64,000 bases of DNA from Elusimicrobiales bacterium (lineage in GTDB: Bacteria; Elusimicrobiota; Elusimicrobia; Elusimicrobiales; UBA9959), in the NCBI GenBank assembly GCA_028713125.1, contig JAQTOU010000008.1, forward strand, positions 1 to 64,000. The letters run 5' to 3'. Shown here piece after piece: positions 1 through 8,689 of the stretch. The translations under genes were made by a program, and so were the position numbers. How positions within the stretch are numbered: position 1 is the stretch's first letter; every line of letters starts with the position of its first letter. The notes under the pieces are model-generated. The model did not search any database. It saw only the letters and a program-made list of their open reading frames with translations, and was not told the DNA's origin.

Positions 1-720
1 ACTTGGCGCCGAGTGTGGTAACTATCGCCTGGGTGGAAGTTATGATGTTCTGCAGCGAGGAACCATCACCGTTAGGTGCGAGGTAGTTAGTCCCGGCAAC
101 CAAAGGCGCCTGATAATGAGTACCCGCCAGGAAGTTGCCGGAGTCATACTTCGAACCCAGTGTGGTAACTATAGCCTGGGTGGAAGTAATGATGTTCTGC
201 AGCGAGGAACCATCGCCGTTAGGAGCGAGATAGTTAGTCCCGGACACAAAATTGCCGGAGTCATACTTTGAGCCCAGGGTCGTAACGATCGACTGTGTTG
301 AGGTAATGATGTTCTGTAGGGCCGAACCGTCGCCGTTGGGGGCGAGGTAGTTAGTCCCGGCAATCAAAGGCGCCTGATAATGAGTACCCGCCAGGAAGTT
401 GCCGGAATCATACTTCGAACCCAGTGTGGTAACTATAGCCTGGGTGGAAGTAATGATGTTCTGCAGCGAGGAACCATCGCCGTTAGGAGCGAGATAGTTA
501 GTCCCGGACACAAAATTGCCGGAGTCATACTTCGAACCCAGTGTGGTAACTATAGCCTGGGTGGAAGTAATGATGTTCTGTAGAGCTGACCCATCACCGT
601 TGGGCGCGAGATAGTTGTTTCCGGCCACAAAGTTGCCAGCGTCATACTTACCGCTAAGCGTGGTAACGATAACTGCGGTGGAGGTTATGATGTTCTGCAG
701 TCCCGAGCCGTCGCCAGTGG
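1..720 (-). repeat. Coding repeats of 117/147 bp arranged in a 264-bp higher-order unit
   Basis: The anchor string gttctg recurs at 47, 194, 311, 458, 575 and 692, giving spacings of 147, 117, 147, 117 and 117 bp. The units encode 49- or 39-residue repeats (NGDGSSLQNIITSTQAIVTT, then LGSKYDSGNF); the 49-residue form adds a 10-residue THYQAPLIAG-like insert. About 82-270 is nearly identical to 346-534, with about two differences, which indicates recent duplication of a 264-bp (88-residue) block. Confidence 0.9.
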
Positions 721-3700
721 GCGACAGTTTCGTGGAAAGCCCGGAGTCTATGTAAGCCTTAGCCGCTTTCTGGGAAGCTACCTTAACGTCCGAGTTAGTC
801 GCAAGCGCGGTATCGGTATCGAGGTAGGAAGCGGGAAGCTGCGCTACGTTGGAAACATTCCCGAGACCTACCATGGAGGCGGTAACGCCGCCGACAGTGC
901 CGGTGAAGGTAGGGGAAGCCAGGTTGGCCTTAAGGTCCAGCGCAGTCTGCTGCGCGGTAGAGACAGGCTTGTTAGCGTCAGAGGTATTGTCCACATTGCC
1001 AAGACCAATCATGGAGGCCGAGATTCCGCCAACGGTTCCAGTGAAGGTTGGTGAGGCAAGGTTAGCCTTTAGATCAAGGTCAGTCCTCAAAGTGGAAGTA
1101 GCCAGGCGAACATCCTCGTAAACTGCTTTAGCGTTAAGCGCGGTAAGTTGGGCTGACGATACAGGCTTGTTCGCGTCAGAAGTATTATCCACATTGCCAA
1201 GACCGACCATGGAGGAGGTGATGCCGCCAACGGTTCCGGTGAAGGTGGGTGAAGCAAGATTGGCCTTGAGATCGAGGTCAGTCCTCAAAGTTGAAGTAGC
1301 CAGGCGAACATCCTCGTAAACGGCCTTGGCGTTAAGCGCTGTAAGCTGGGCTGAAGAGACAGGCTTGTTAGCGTCGGAGGTATTATCCACATTGCCAAGT
1401 CCGACCATGGAAGCTGAAATTCCGCCGACGGTACCAGTGAAGGTAGGCGAAGCTAGATTAGCTTTAAGATCAATGGCGGTCTGCTGTGGGGTAGACACGG
1501 GTTTGTTCACATCAGAGGTGTTGTTGACATTCCCCAGGCCGACCATGGAGGCGGTGATGCCGCCGACAGTGCCGGTGAAAGTGGGGGAAGCGAGTGAAGC
1601 CTTAAGGTTAAGGTCAGTTCTCAGAGTGGAGGTAGCCAGGCGGACATCCTCGTAAACAGCCTTTGCGTTAAGTGCGGTAAGCTGCGCCGAAGAGACAGGC
1701 TTGTTTGCGTCCGAGGTGTTATCCACATTGCCAAGTCCGACCATGGAGGCTGAGATGCCGCTGACGGTTCCGGTAAAGGTAGGTGAAGCAAGATTAGCTT
1801 TCAGGTCGATCGCGGTCTGCTGCGCTGTAGATATGGGTTTATTCGCATCGGAGGTGTTGTTAACATTCCCAAGGCCTACCATAGAGGCGGTAAGGCCGGT
1901 AAGCGAGGAGCCGTTGAGATTTGATATATATGTGCTGTTAAGAGCCGGTATCCTGCCTGTCGTGTCCACTATCCCGACGTTCCCGGAGCCGGCCGTTATA
2001 CCGCCGGAAACCTTGAGCGCGTCGGCGGCCGTGCTGGTCATGGTCACCTTATCCGTGGCAGCCACCAGCGAAACGGTGCCGCTGCCGCCGCCGGTCCAGG
2101 GGCTGGCGCCGCCGGCCGCTAAAGCCGTCCAGGTCGAGCCGTTCGAATACCGGAGGAGGCCGTCGGAAGTGTCGTAATAGATAGCGCCTGTGCCGGCGTT
2201 GGTGGAGGGGCTGCCGTTAAAGTTTCCTAACCTGAACTGCGAGGCGGAGACCACAACGTTCGTAGAGAACGAGATCGGCCCTCCGGAGGCGGAGCCGAAA
2301 GTCAGCGCGGACGAATAGGCCCCGGAAAGCCTGTTGTCCGGCAAAGTGCCGGAGAGCAAATTGGAGGCGTTGAGGTTGGCAAATTCGGCGGCGACCGTGG
2401 ACAGATTTATCTTGCTGGTATCCAGGCTGGTTATCCAGGCGGGGTTGGCGTAAGCGCCGTTGGTATAAACGCCGTTAGCCACGGAGGCGGCCTGCGCGCC
2501 GGCATCAAGCTTGCCGCCGAGCGCGGCAGTCACGGTCGAGAGATCGATAAGCGCGGGCGAAACTGTCGCCGCGTTGGATAGTCTTCCTGAGAGCGCGGCG
2601 GTGACGGTGGAGAGGTCGATCTTGCTTGTGGCCAGGCTGGTGATCCAGGCGGGATCGGAATAGGAGCCGTTGCTGTAGATGCCGTTGGAAACGCTTGCGG
2701 CGTTACCGAGTATGCTGATGTTATACGAGCCGGGTTGCACGCTGTCAGGATAAACGGCGCTGACGGCGACGGAGGACGCTATAACGTCGGAGGAAAGCGG
2801 GCCGGCCGTTATCTGCCCGGCGCTTATGCCGCCGGCGGTTATCCGGCCGGAGTTGTCCACCGTGAACCTGTCGACCCCGCCTTCCTGGAAGGTCATGAAA
2901 TTCCCGCCGCCGGTGTCGTTGACGTAAAGAGAGGCGTTGCCGGAGGCGTCATTGAGCGGCGAGGCAGGGGCAAGGGTGAAAGTCCCTGTAGTTCCGCCCT
3001 GGTCAGGTCCGCAGATCCAGAGCGTGTTCGCGATGTTCCTGCGCAAAACTTCGTCGGGACCGCAGTTGTTCAGCCCGATCTTCGCGAAAGAAAGCGCGCC
3101 GTCCTGTATGCTTGCGGCATAAACGCTGTTTACCGCCAGGGAAGAGGCGACTACGGCGGGCCCCAGCTTTCCGGAGGAAATGTTCGCAGCGGTTATGCCG
3201 GTCAAGGCGGCGCCGCTTCCGTTAGTGGAAAGTTTTCCGGCTAAAGCAGCGGTGACGGTGGAGAGATCGACCAGGGCCGTAGGCACGGTAACGGTGCTGG
3301 AGAGTCTTTCTGCCAGGCCCGAGCTTAAAGCGGCGGCATCGGCCTTCGTCGAAAGTCCGGTGTCGATATAGGTCTTGATCGCTTTCTGCGAAGGCACTTT
3401 TACGTCGGAGTTGGCGGACATGGTTCCATCCGTATCCAGGGAGGAAGCCGTTAGCTGCGCTACATTCGAGACATTGCCGAGCCCTATCTGCGCGGCGGTG
3501 ATGCCGGTGAGGGCGGAGCCGTTCCCGGCGATATCCAGTTTGCCGGCCAGCGCCGCGGCAACTGTGGACAGGTCGACTAAATTAGCCGGCACGGCGACCG
3601 TGTTGGATAATTTTCCTGCCAGGCCCAGGGTCAAAGCGCTTGCAGAGGCTTTCCCGGCCAGCGCCGCCGTCACCGTGGAGAGGTCGATAAGGTCGGACGG

Positions 3701-5356
3701 CACGGTGGCGGTATTCGACAGCCTTTCCGCCAGCGCCGCCGTCACGGTGGAGAGATCTATAAGATTGGAAGGTATGGGCGCCGCGGCTGATATCTTTCCG
3801 GCCAGCGCCGCAGTGACGGTAGAAAGGTCGACCAGGTTAGCCGGGACAGGGGCCGTGTTGGATAATTTACCCGCCAGGGCCAGGGTCAAAGCGCTCGTGG
3901 TGGCTTTTCCGGCCAGCGCGGTTGTAACGGTGGAAAGGTCTATCAAACCCGGCGGGACTCCGGCGGTATTTGATAATTTGCCGGCCAGTCCTACGGTTAA
4001 AGAGCCTGTCGTGGCTTTCCCGGCCAGCGCCGCGGTAATGGTGGAAAGGTCGATCAGGCCGGCGGGGACGGTGGCGCTGTTTGACAGCACTGAGGCCGAG
4101 TCGGCCTTAAGCGCGAGCGCAGCGGCGACCGTGGAAAGGTCAACCAGCCCCTGCGGTATCGATGCGCCGCCGGATATTTTCCCGTCCAGCGCCGCGGTGA
4201 TGGTCGAGAAGTCCAGCAAAGAGGGGGGGACAGTGGCGGCATTCGAAAGTTTACCGTCGAGAACCGCGGTCACGGTCGAAAGATCTATCAGGGAGGAGGG
4301 GACGGTTTGCGAATTTGAAAGCTTCCCGGCCAGCGCCGCGGTTACCGTGGACAAGTCTATCTTGCTTGCGGCCAGTCCCGTCAGCCAGGGCGGATTATTA
4401 TACGTGGCGGTGGTGTAGACCCCGTTAGTAACGGTACCCGCGTTCCCGAATATGCCTATATTATAAATCCCTGACTGCAGGTTGGCTGGATACACCGCGC
4501 CGGCCGCCAGCGAAGAAACAATTACCCCTGAATTCAGGCTTCCCGCCTGGACCTGGGCGGCAGGGAGCAGGACGCCGGAGACAAATGTCCCAGGCTGGAC
4601 GGTAGCGGCGCTCACGCTGCCCGCCGCTACATTGATAAGCTGCGAGCCGTCGATGGCCGGCAGTTTGCCGGAAGCGTCCACCAGCACAAGCTGCCCCGCG
4701 CCGTTGAAAGAGTTTCCGCGTTTCGTGACCGAGGAGGTGTCCAGCGAGGAATTTGGCACGGCGTTCGCGAGCTTGGTGGCGTCGAGAAAGCCCGCCGCGG
4801 TAGTTACCAGGTTCCCCTGCAGGTTTATCCGCCCGGAGCTCAGGTAGACGTCGGATGAGATCGTAACCTGGCCGAGGAAAGCAGTCTGCCCGGAGAAGGT
4901 TTTGGCGCCGGAGATCGCCTGCGCCGTGTTGGTGGTGACCAGGGTGTCATAAGCCTTGCCGTTGAAGGTCTGGGCGTTCATGGCGTAAGGGACGGACAGC
5001 AGGCGCTGCCTGGGCGCAAGGGTGGTTCCGTTCACCGTTATTTCGAGGTAGCGCTGCGCCGAGGCGAAGACAGTCTCGGCGATAGGCGTGACGGAGCCCA
5101 GCTCCGCCGTAAGCACGCCGTTCGCCACGGTCACTCCAAGCTGGGTCTCGTTCCAGAGAGGAGAGCCGCCGGTCGGCGTTGCGTATATGGCGAAGTCGAA
5201 GTTGTAGCTGCCTGCCAGCGGGTTGTTAAGGTTATCCGTCAGGCGTCCCTGGAAACTTATTATCGAAGGGGTGGTCTGTGCGGCCGCAGTAAGGTTAAAA
5301 CTTAGGGCGCAGGCTGCGGCCAGCGCTAAAAAGCCGAATATTCTTTTAGTGTTCAT
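1..5356 (-). CDS. Giant secreted modular repeat protein (3' end beyond window)
   Basis: One frame is open on the minus strand from the ATG at 5356 to the window edge, about 1785 codons without a stop, so the C-terminus is missing. Residues 1-27 form a Sec signal peptide (MNTKRIFGFLALAAACALSF, then cleavage near AAAQ). Residues 28-145 match the N-terminal module common in bacterial tail-fiber-like secreted proteins: SFQGRLTD, GSYNFDFAIY, YLEITVNG, then RQRLLSVPYAMNA. The rest consists of three classes of degenerate repeats (listed separately), rich in Thr, Ser, Ala and Asn and almost free of Cys. Its ATG overlaps the kinase TGA (ATGA), so translation is coupled to the sensor upstream. Proteins of this build often end in a Peptidase_S74 self-cleaving chaperone, but that end cannot be seen here. 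A surface fibre or adhesin role is inference. Confidence 0.85.
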   Translation of the reverse strand, partial: MNTKRIFGFLALAAACALSFNLTAAAQTTPSIISFQGRLTDNLNNPLAGSYNFDFAIYATPTGGSPLWNETQLGVTVANGVLTAELGSVTPIAETVFASAQRYLEITVNGTTLAPRQRLLSVPYAMNAQTFNGKAYDTLVTTNTAQAISGAKTFSGQTAFLGQVTISSDVYLSSGRINLQGNLVTTAAGFLDATKLANAVPNSSLDTSSVTKRGNSFNGAGQLVLVDASGKLPAIDGSQLINVAAGSVSAATVQPGTFVSGVLLPAAQVQAGSLNSGVIVSSLAAGAVYPANLQSGIYNIGIFGNAGTVTNGVYTTATYNNPPWLTGLAASKIDLSTVTAALAGKLSNSQTVPSSLIDLSTVTAVLDGKLSNAATVPPSLLDFSTITAALDGKISGGASIPQGLVDLSTVAAALALKADSASVLSNSATVPAGLIDLSTITAALAGKATTGSLTVGLAGKLSNTAGVPPGLIDLSTVTTALAGKATTSALTLALAGKLSNTAPVPANLVDLSTVTAALAGKISAAAPIPSNLIDLSTVTAALAERLSNTATVPSDLIDLSTVTAALAGKASASALTLGLAGKLSNTVAVPANLVDLSTVAAALAGKLDIAGNGSALTGITAAQIGLGNVSNVAQLTASSLDTDGTMSANSDVKVPSQKAIKTYIDTGLSTKADAAALSSGLAERLSSTVTVPTALVDLSTVTAALAGKLSTNGSGAALTGITAANISSGKLGPAVVASSLAVNSVYAASIQDGALSFAKIGLNNCGPDEVLRRNIANTLWICGPDQGGTTGTFTLAPASPLNDASGNASLYVNDTGGGNFMTFQEGGVDRFTVDNSGRITAGGISAGQITAGPLSSDVIASSVAVSAVYPDSVQPGSYNISILGNAASVSNGIYSNGSYSDPAWITSLATSKIDLSTVTAALSGRLSNAATVSPALIDLSTVTAALGGKLDAGAQAASVANGVYTNGAYANPAWITSLDTSKINLSTVAAEFANLNASNLLSGTLPDNRLSGAYSSALTFGSASGGPISFSTNVVVSASQFRLGNFNGSPSTNAGTGAIYYDTSDGLLRYSNGSTWTALAAGGASPWTGGGSGTVSLVAATDKVTMTSTAADALKVSGGITAGSGNVGIVDTTGRIPALNSTYISNLNGSSLTGLTASMVGLGNVNNTSDANKPISTAQQTAIDLKANLASPTFTGTVSGISASMVGLGNVDNTSDANKPVSSAQLTALNAKAVYEDVRLATSTLRTDLNLKASLASPTFTGTVGGITASMVGLGNVNNTSDVNKPVSTPQQTAIDLKANLASPTFTGTVGGISASMVGLGNVDNTSDANKPVSSAQLTALNAKAVYEDVRLATSTLRTDLDLKANLASPTFTGTVGGITSSMVGLGNVDNTSDANKPVSSAQLTALNAKAVYEDVRLATSTLRTDLDLKANLASPTFTGTVGGISASMIGLGNVDNTSDANKPVSTAQQTALDLKANLASPTFTGTVGGVTASMVGLGNVSNVAQLPASYLDTDTALATNSDVKVASQKAAKAYIDSGLSTKLSPTGDGSGLQNIITSTAVIVTTLSGKYDAGNFVAGNNYLAPNGDGSALQNIITSTQAIVTTLGSKYDSGNFVSGTNYLAPNGDGSSLQNIITSTQAIVTTLGSKYDSGNFLAGTHYQAPLIAGTNYLAPNGDGSALQNIITSTQSIVTTLGSKYDSGNFVSGTNYLAPNGDGSSLQNIITSTQAIVTTLGSKYDSGNFLAGTHYQAPLVAGTNYLAPNGDGSSLQNIITSTQAIVTTLGAK
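850..1900 (-). repeat. Coding repeats of 138/198 bp (46/66 residues)
   Basis: The ccatgg-type anchor recurs at 871, 1009, 1207, 1405, 1543, 1741 and 1879, giving spacings of 138, 198, 198, 138, 198 and 138 bp. Each unit encodes ASMVGLGNVDNTSDANKPVS followed by LKASLASPTFTGTVGGI. The longer form adds 20 residues around AVYEDVRLATSTLRTDL. The GLGNV/NTSDANKP wording is typical of phage tail-fibre and bacterial fibre repeats. Copies are more diverged than those in the 1-720 block. Confidence 0.88.
3230..4370 (-). repeat. Array of short LxDLSTVTAALAGK repeats
   Basis: Roughly a dozen or more copies of a 23-24-residue unit, VPxxLIDLSTVTAALAGKLS with small variations, run from about residue 330 to 705 of the giant protein. 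Some copies are lengthened to about 39 residues by an ALTLxLAGK insert. Isolated copies recur near 2510-2660. The hydrophobic/polar spacing suggests a beta-solenoid or trimeric fibre shaft, by inference only. Confidence 0.8.
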
Positions 5357-6708
5357 ATAAGTTCTCCCGAAACCCCTTTCGGCAGCGAAACGGTGAAAGT
5401 GGAACCTTTGCCTTTTTCGCTCTCAACCGAGATCTTTCCGCGGTGAAGCTCTACCGCCTGCCGGGTTATGGCGAGCCCCAGGCCCGAGCCGGGGATCTTT
5501 GTCCTTTTCCCGTCGGCGCCGCGCGTCCTGTAAAACTTCGTGAAAAGCTGCTCCTGGTCCTCTTTGCTTATGCCGTAGCCGGTATCGGTTACCGAAAACT
5601 CCACCGCGCCTTCCTTCTCGCGCGCCATTACCGTAATCGAGCCGCGCTCAGGCGTGTATTTCAGAGCGTTCGAGACCAGATTGATTATGACCCTGCGCAG
5701 GAGCTTCTTGTCGGCCATCAGCGTCAGGCTTTTTTCCGGGACCAAAAGTTTAAGGTCTATATGATTGGAGCGGGCGACGGGTCCGTAAAGGCTTATTACC
5801 TCGCGCGTCATATCCGCGAGATCCACCATTTCCGGGTCCAGGTCGGGCTTGGCCGAGGTCCTGAATAATTCAAGGGCATTGGAAAGGATGAGTTCCATCT
5901 GCTCGACGGCGTTGGCCATGGTTTCATAAGCCTGGAAGGTGTCCTGTATCGTGGAAACGCGCCTTGGATCGCGCAACAGGGCTATATAGGCCTTAAGGCC
6001 GGCCAGCGGGTTGTTAAGTTCGTGCGTGAGCGTGCTCAGCAGGTCTTCCTTGGCTCTTACGGATTCCCGGATATTTCCCGCCATGCGGTTAAAGGCGAGG
6101 CCGAGCGTGGAGATCTCGTCGGAGCCCGCCACGGCCACGGAAGTTTCCAGCGCGCCATTTCCCAGCTTGTCCGCCGCCTCTGAAAGCTCCGAAACCGGCT
6201 TGGCCAGTTTGCGGCTCATCAGCAGGGAGCCGGCAAACCCGAGGCCGAGCCCGATCAGCGCCACGCTCAGGACCGCGGTCAGGGTTTCATTCCTTCTCAT
6301 GCGCAGCCTGTCCTCCCAGGCCTTTTTCGAAAAGCCGACCTGTACGGTCACTGATTCGGCCGGCTGGGAGGATCGGGAATTCAAAGTCTCGGTTATCGTA
6401 TGGTAATCCAGCTCCCCTTTAACTTCCCCGAGGATAGTGGTATAGCCGCTCTTGGTCACCAGGCAGACGTCTATTTCATTGGACTGCCTGATCTTGAAGC
6501 GGAGATAGCTTAAAAGCATCAGGTCGTCGTGCAGGCTGAGGGATTCCTTCGCTTCCCTCGTAATGTTGTCCATCAGGGTAGACACCCTTTCCCGTTCAAG
6601 CCGCGCTACCTGGCGGTGCTCAAGCGCCACCAGGGTAATTATCATGCCGCCCACCACCGAAGCGATGATGGCCGTCATAAGAAGCATTATCCGGGTCTGT
6701 ATCTTCAT
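5353..6708 (-). CDS. Membrane sensor histidine kinase (HAMP-HisKA-HATPase)
   Basis: This 451-residue inner-membrane kinase has a first membrane segment at residues 7-29, a periplasmic sensor region of about 110 residues, a second membrane segment at about 143-164, a HAMP linker to about 215, and a dimerisation/phosphoacceptor domain with the H-box THELNNPLAG (His229). The ATP-binding domain has N-box NLVSNALKYTP, G1 DTGYGI and G2 GSGLGLAI. It starts at the ATG 4 bases after the upstream stop, preceded by a GAGGT ribosome site, and ends in an ATGA overlap with the giant repeat protein. The likely partner is the CheY-like protein at the head of the same operon; that pairing is inferred from position. 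The ligand is unknown. Confidence 0.93.
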   Translation of the reverse strand: MKIQTRIMLLMTAIIASVVGGMIITLVALEHRQVARLERERVSTLMDNITREAKESLSLHDDLMLLSYLRFKIRQSNEIDVCLVTKSGYTTILGEVKGELDYHTITETLNSRSSQPAESVTVQVGFSKKAWEDRLRMRRNETLTAVLSVALIGLGLGFAGSLLMSRKLAKPVSELSEAADKLGNGALETSVAVAGSDEISTLGLAFNRMAGNIRESVRAKEDLLSTLTHELNNPLAGLKAYIALLRDPRRVSTIQDTFQAYETMANAVEQMELILSNALELFRTSAKPDLDPEMVDLADMTREVISLYGPVARSNHIDLKLLVPEKSLTLMADKKLLRRVIINLVSNALKYTPERGSITVMAREKEGAVEFSVTDTGYGISKEDQEQLFTKFYRTRGADGKRTKIPGSGLGLAITRQAVELHRGKISVESEKGKGSTFTVSLPKGVSGELI

Positions 6709-6712
6709 AAAA

Positions 6713-8689
6713 TTACCTCAGCTCCCGCTGTATGCGCTTAATAGCGTTGGCGGCTGGCACATTGCCCGGGTCGCCCTCAAGCACTTTATTGAATACCGCT
6801 CTCGCTTTTTCAAGCTCTCCGGCGCTGTAAAGGTCCAGGCCTTCCCTGTAAAGTTTCTGCGCCTGGGCGCCGTCCGTTTTCGCGGCTTCCGGCTTCGCGG
6901 TTACGGTGACGGCGGGCTTGCGCTTCTGCTGCTTGATAACTTTCTCCACTGAGTCGAGCTGTGAATTTATCATGGCCTGCCTCGCCCGGCTCGGCTCGAG
7001 CGTATAGGCCTTTTTCCAGGCTTCGATCGACTTCTTGTAGCTGCCAAGGGCGAAATGAGCTATGCCCAGGTTCTCGAGCGCCGTCAGGTTCCCTGGCTGG
7101 TTCTTCAGGACCGCTTCGCTCATGTAGACCGCCTCTTCATAGCGGGAATTCTCGATAGCCTCCGCCGCCATCGTCAGCAGGCTGTCGACTTTTATCGCGG
7201 CTTCGGGCGTCAGTTCCGTCTTCCTGCTCTTCAGGCCGGTTCTCTGCTCGAGCTGGGCCAGGTAGGCGCCAGTGTTCCCGGCGCCGGGCCGCAGGCTCAG
7301 GGCGTTGCCGGCCTGGTCGACGGCTTCCTCGTCGGAGCCGTTGAGGTAGGCTATGGCGGAGCGGTACAGGGCCGATTGCACCGCGTCGGTTTTATAGGAG
7401 TCAAGGCGGCCGAGCCGGGCGGCCGCGAAATCCAGGCGGTCCTGGTGCCTGAGCAGCTGGGCGTCCTGCGGGTTAAGCTCCAGCGCCTTTGAAAGTTCTT
7501 CGGAGGCCTCCGGGAAGCGGCCCTCGGTTTCCATGAAGCGGATGCGGTTCAGGCGTTCGTTCACGGCTGTATTCAGCGCGGGGGAAACCAGGCTGGCAGC
7601 TTTAAGCTCCGGGGCTTTGCCGGTCTTCAGCCTGCGCATCGCCTCGAGCACCAGCTTAACCGATTCCTCCTCCTCTTTGGCGGGCCCGAAGCGTATGGAG
7701 AAGCTCAGGCGGTGGGAGCCGGAGGTGGAAGCGATGCTGTTTATCGGCATGGCGAAGCCGTAGTCGACGCCTACGCGGCCCGACCTGTAGGAAAGTCCCG
7801 CCGTAGCCTGGCGGAATTCGCGGCTGCCCACGCTAAGGGCGGCGCGGACGCCGATATTGCCGACCAGCAGCCAGGGGAACCATCTTTCCATGGCCATGGT
7901 AACCCTGTGGTCGCGGGTCCCTGTAGGGGCGGTGAGGGTTTCGTACTGGGCCACTATATTGGAAAGCAGGCTGTTATAGCTCAGGCCGAGTTTCGCGTGC
8001 AGCGGCAGCTTGTCCGTATCGGCGGATGAAAAAGCCATATTGGGCTGTGTCAGGTGCATCAGCTCCAGGCCGGCGGTGTAATTCCTGTTAAGCTTGTACA
8101 GCAGGCCGAGATCGGCGTCGAAAGCGTTTACCGCGCTTTTCCCTGAAAGCACCGGGTCGGCCACTCCGGTGGCGGTCATACCGCTGTAGGCGCTGGAGGC
8201 TTCCGGCAGGCTGCCGAAAGAGCGGCGCAGGTTCTTGAGGTTGAGCCCCCAGTAGAAGTCGTACAGGCCCAGGCTCGCGGGGGCTTCCCTGCCGTAGGAA
8301 AGATAGAAGGCCTGCTCGCTGTAAAAGCTCCCGTCTATGCTGAAGCTCTGCACGCCCGCGGCGATGGTGCCCTTGTCGTACATCAGCGGGTGCGCGTAGC
8401 CGAGGAAGGAGGTGTTGATGCCGGAGCCGTCGGAGAGGCCGGCGAGGTGCTGGGTATGCGACGCGGCCAGTTCGGGCCGCTGGAGCTGCGCCAGCCCGGC
8501 GGGGTTGTAGTAGATCGCGTAGACGTCGTCGGCGATCGCGGTGAAGGCGTTGCCCAGGCCGGGGCCGCGGGCGCCGGCGCCCAGGTCCTCGAAAGCGGCG
8601 CGGGCGGTTCCGGCGAAAAGGAGGAGGGCGGCCAGGAGGGCCGTTCCAAAGGCTTTAGCAAGCCGTTCTTTTCCGCCGTTCATGTTCAT
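6713..8689 (-). CDS. PorV/PorQ-like outer-membrane protein with C-terminal TPR repeats
   Basis: About 658 residues starting at the ATG at 8689, chosen because it makes an ATGA overlap with the upstream gene, has GGTGAT before it, and puts a signal peptide (KAFGTALLAALLLFAGTARA) at the N-terminus. Residues after cleavage, FEDLGAGARGPGLGNAFTAI then DDVYAIYYNPAGLA, are the hallmark of the UPF0164/PorV-PorQ barrel family, which in Bacteroidota acts with type IX secretion. The barrel spans roughly residues 30-340. The C-terminal half has several TPR units (for example AIEAWKKAYTLEPSRA) and a final TPR pair. The barrel-TPR fusion and its position directly after a protein with a T9SS-like C-terminal domain suggest a role in export or anchoring of surface proteins; this is inference. 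Confidence 0.82.
   Translation of the reverse strand: MNMNGGKERLAKAFGTALLAALLLFAGTARAAFEDLGAGARGPGLGNAFTAIADDVYAIYYNPAGLAQLQRPELAASHTQHLAGLSDGSGINTSFLGYAHPLMYDKGTIAAGVQSFSIDGSFYSEQAFYLSYGREAPASLGLYDFYWGLNLKNLRRSFGSLPEASSAYSGMTATGVADPVLSGKSAVNAFDADLGLLYKLNRNYTAGLELMHLTQPNMAFSSADTDKLPLHAKLGLSYNSLLSNIVAQYETLTAPTGTRDHRVTMAMERWFPWLLVGNIGVRAALSVGSREFRQATAGLSYRSGRVGVDYGFAMPINSIASTSGSHRLSFSIRFGPAKEEEESVKLVLEAMRRLKTGKAPELKAASLVSPALNTAVNERLNRIRFMETEGRFPEASEELSKALELNPQDAQLLRHQDRLDFAAARLGRLDSYKTDAVQSALYRSAIAYLNGSDEEAVDQAGNALSLRPGAGNTGAYLAQLEQRTGLKSRKTELTPEAAIKVDSLLTMAAEAIENSRYEEAVYMSEAVLKNQPGNLTALENLGIAHFALGSYKKSIEAWKKAYTLEPSRARQAMINSQLDSVEKVIKQQKRKPAVTVTAKPEAAKTDGAQAQKLYREGLDLYSAGELEKARAVFNKVLEGDPGNVPAANAIKRIQRELR

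Noticed and set aside
1-4370. CRISPR array or non-coding satellite suggested by regular repeats
   Set aside because: Periods of 117, 147, 138 and 198 bp are all multiples of three, the minus frame is open throughout, and repeats are contiguous coding units without unique spacers.
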